Part shown: positions 7,901 to 8,397 of the stretch, piece by piece
Position numbering within the stretch: position 1 is the stretch's first letter
Layout of the letters: each line of letters starts with the position of its first letter
Source: an uncultured Bacteroidales bacterium
GTDB lineage: Bacteria; Bacteroidota; Bacteroidia; Bacteroidales; Paludibacteraceae
Direction of reading: 5' to 3'
Length of the DNA: 8,397 nt
NCBI GenBank assembly: GCA_946619625.1
Contig: CAMOMF010000131.1
Coordinates: 1 to 8,397, forward strand
Made by a program: the position numbers and the translations under genes
Notes under the pieces: generated by a model
The model's input: the letters and a program-made list of their open reading frames with translations, nothing else
The model's database searches: none
Told to the model about the DNA's origin: nothing

Positions 7901-8397
7901 TGTACCGTTATACGACTACTGGGGTTGAACGATGTGGTGCCCTTACCGACAACGGTGAGCGACAGGCGGGGCTTCTGGTTGAAACGGGCAAAAATGTCCT
8001 GCTGTCCAAGGGGCACCGCGTAGGTGTAAGTGGCGTCTGTAGAGAGCGTGTCACCCGCCGCATTGAACCACCCCGCAAAAGTGTATGCGGTGTCGGTAGC
8101 AGACTCCGTCAAAGTGAACTGCGATGTGTAGGCGGCATAAAACACAGGGTCGGCAAGAGAGAGACCTTTCAAGGTAACAGCCGAAACGGCATCATATGCC
8201 GAAAAGCCTACCCCTTCCGCCTGAATAGTGGCAGGCCAATCCGATGGCTCGTTATAGGACGAACCGCCGTCCGCAGACACTAACACGCGCACACGCTGGG
8301 TCTTATTGAGGGCCCCATAATCATACCCTAAAAAATCAATGAAAATGGAGTCCACTCCTCTATCACTTTGCAAGACAAATGGAGATAACAGATAACA
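4678..8397 (-). CDS. Large multidomain secreted/surface protein with probable T9SS C-terminal sorting domain, 5' end cut by window edge
   Basis: The frame stays open to the right edge. The TTG at 8373 is an internal Leu codon in SPFVLQSDRGVDSI, with no signal peptide there, so the N-terminus lies outside. Residues are numbered from that TTG (1231 to the end). About 77-131 resemble a Listeria-Bacteroides-type repeat (FAGWFNAAGDT...DIFARF). About 135-316 are beta-rich and Ig/PKD-like. About 319-410 and 576-710 look like two diverged copies of one module (NYYYY/NYFSRTF; PYIIVYDPDSDKV/PFRIIYDFKTNRV). About 720-980 is an unrecognised region with many aromatic residues. About 993-1022 are encoded by an inserted repeat. 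About 1025-1142 is a beta domain ending in DYPFSCEGGVDTGRFRLLFG, a pattern common just before sorting domains. About 1155-1231 resemble a type A sorting domain (LRLFDVSGRLVALYEG, LTGLYLVQYKHLTYKIIHS), which would direct export by T9SS. No catalytic motif was recognised; adhesin or cell-surface roles are guesses. The TGA stop lies in the intergenic repeat. Confidence 0.85.
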   Translation of the reverse strand, partial: CYLLSPFVLQSDRGVDSIFIDFLGYDYGALNKTQRVRVLVSADGGSSYNEPSDWPATIQAEGVGFSAYDAVSAVTLKGLSLADPVFYAAYTSQFTLTESATDTAYTFAGWFNAAGDTLSTDATYTYAVPLGQQDIFARFNQKPRLSLTVVGKGTTSFNPSSRITVQPTVTGVAGNVAYKVLYSISPDATGTIMSKDDSNDAIATGTTAGQTYTITAELRAGADGSGELLATATETFEIQQYVTLQISGTPSVGQNVTLTANSSLTGTYIFTVVDPDGGFATQLQSGPSTTCNYSIPMEGDYTFYVTVIHSQGKATAEEHISVKGSAETKYLRYTYTQGTQVFVDLTYDEESGNYYYYQNTGYKSVYVANQNFWVTTNKNNYGNDRKNVDLSRLTSPVQSGVPYIIVYDPDSDKVFFEESSALYRIKSVCGNKTYFSNAVNESELSSGAQLSFYATFDGTLYWQKSAVGNYGWDGSSEMEIGTINIPKDGVFVVRATGSGSTPTFFDLTPYTGDFYIFSDLSSYEPNDASRMARFNNISADEFYNHYWVTAHFPDQSVQINTAATVGNDINHCLADRKVDYKTDQMSVRFAYNPETNYFSRTFLAGSSGSTANTFLRVYGTNVIASDNYSYSYADLSTALPFQDGSDWVYTADLTASPTAEIVLAAQFAGKTTYLLSQKGLETDRKEILGSRSSNATNLPFRIIYDFKTNRVIAAWCPTETTPITDAKTIDADLLVVRNSYNDSPLRMVQFAPGGKATVLRRIITELEIDRNTLYNSDKSKSHQDASDLFQITLPYEADMTSIFGLANYGQDWVLQDYKGEVRAKTGWSKQPVNGNGFWGNLVWKNGTKLRKGRGYVVATNYNYDSFEPITFHKGESREFTIAKKTLFFPSPVSETGYVLDGKQPDVMVYPELRSTVSGRDPFDSNWRCIGAPSFYPVTIKMEGLQYFYRWNEVKDSYTLVRVDETPMQPTRNYLIQQAGSASWETVAATHAPALRAPTAPSDERRLASRAIARYGSTDRRSTFHYQLSIIRDSVPADLTYIQLSPDGTDEYRLGGDVQKLLSGAVPQLFTLVGGYELAACHVSDTTSQVRLGINLPETGDYILSLSSISAGAQSPVLFDSLTNTYVNLEEQDYPFSCEGGVDTGRFRLLFGLLPAQTTSLPEAMVGEATFNICLTDGQILISSNEPITGTLRLFDVSGRLVALYEGTGATTMQLSAPLTGLYLVQYKHLTYKIIHSQVH
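5307..5400. repeat. Repeat element copy inserted in frame inside the surface-protein gene
   Basis: The 17 nt at 5307-5323 are identical to 4465-4481 in the intergenic element (GGATAATTGATAGTTGA). They are followed by a similar GATAGTGGAAAGTTGA tract. The other end (5375-5400, CTCGC..GGCG..GTCCGATGG) resembles 4544-4566 (CTCGC..AGCG..GTCCGAAGG) in the same order and orientation. Between them lies a perfect palindrome. On the minus strand the element reads through without a stop, adding roughly SDERRLASRA, the palindrome-encoded residues, then STFHYQLSII. The exact borders are uncertain by several bases. Confidence 0.75.
5348..5375. repeat. Perfect 28-nt palindrome
   Basis: The sequence from 5348 to 5375 equals its own reverse complement, centred on GCGC at 5360-5363 (arm GTAGAGCCATAGCG and its mirror). 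It could form a hairpin in mRNA or a small cruciform in DNA. It lies in the middle of the intragenic repeat copy and is absent from the intergenic copy. Confidence 0.9.

Noticed and set aside
7636..8283. A 215-residue plus-strand open frame opposite the surface-protein gene
   Set aside because: It is antisense to beta-rich domains that fit a secreted protein, and it has no recognisable motif or plausible start context.
8371..8373. TTG as the start codon of the large minus-strand gene
   Set aside because: The frame continues without a stop to the edge (CYLLSPFVLQ...), and no signal peptide follows the TTG although the protein appears to be secreted. The start must lie outside the window.

Overview
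The window looks like chromosomal DNA of a Bacteroidales-type bacterium of moderate GC content. Three things point there: a large secreted protein ending in what looks like a type IX secretion (T9SS) sorting domain, a lipoprotein adaptor plus lipoprotein outer-membrane factor of the AcrA/NodT type, and AT-rich 'TTGATAGTTGA' repeats of a kind often seen between Bacteroidetes genes. The genus cannot be fixed from this sequence alone.

Layout. Positions 1-4474 (+ strand) hold the end of an operon for a tripartite RND efflux pump: an inner-membrane permease cut by the left edge, a periplasmic adaptor whose ATG overlaps the permease stop (ATGA), and a TolC/NodT-type outer-membrane channel that starts 3 nt after the adaptor stop. 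Positions 4475-4677 are a short convergent intergenic gap filled by repeats. Positions 8397-4678 (- strand) are one very long open frame, cut by the right edge, for a multidomain secreted or surface protein.

How the parts work together. The three pump proteins should form one envelope-spanning machine that exports drugs, bile-like amphiphiles or other compounds; the substrate cannot be read from sequence. The minus-strand protein is functionally separate and converges on the operon.

The least ordinary feature is a small repeat family. One copy (about 4465-4680) fills the convergent gap, and a TGA at each of its inverted ends is the stop codon of the gene on that side. A second, related copy (about 5307-5400) lies inside the surface-protein gene. 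It keeps that frame open and adds about 30 residues, including ones encoded by a perfect 28-nt palindrome. No CRISPR array, tRNA, rRNA, transposase or defence gene is visible, and I see no strong case for a complete new system; the repeat element and the unfamiliar modules of the large protein are the best leads.
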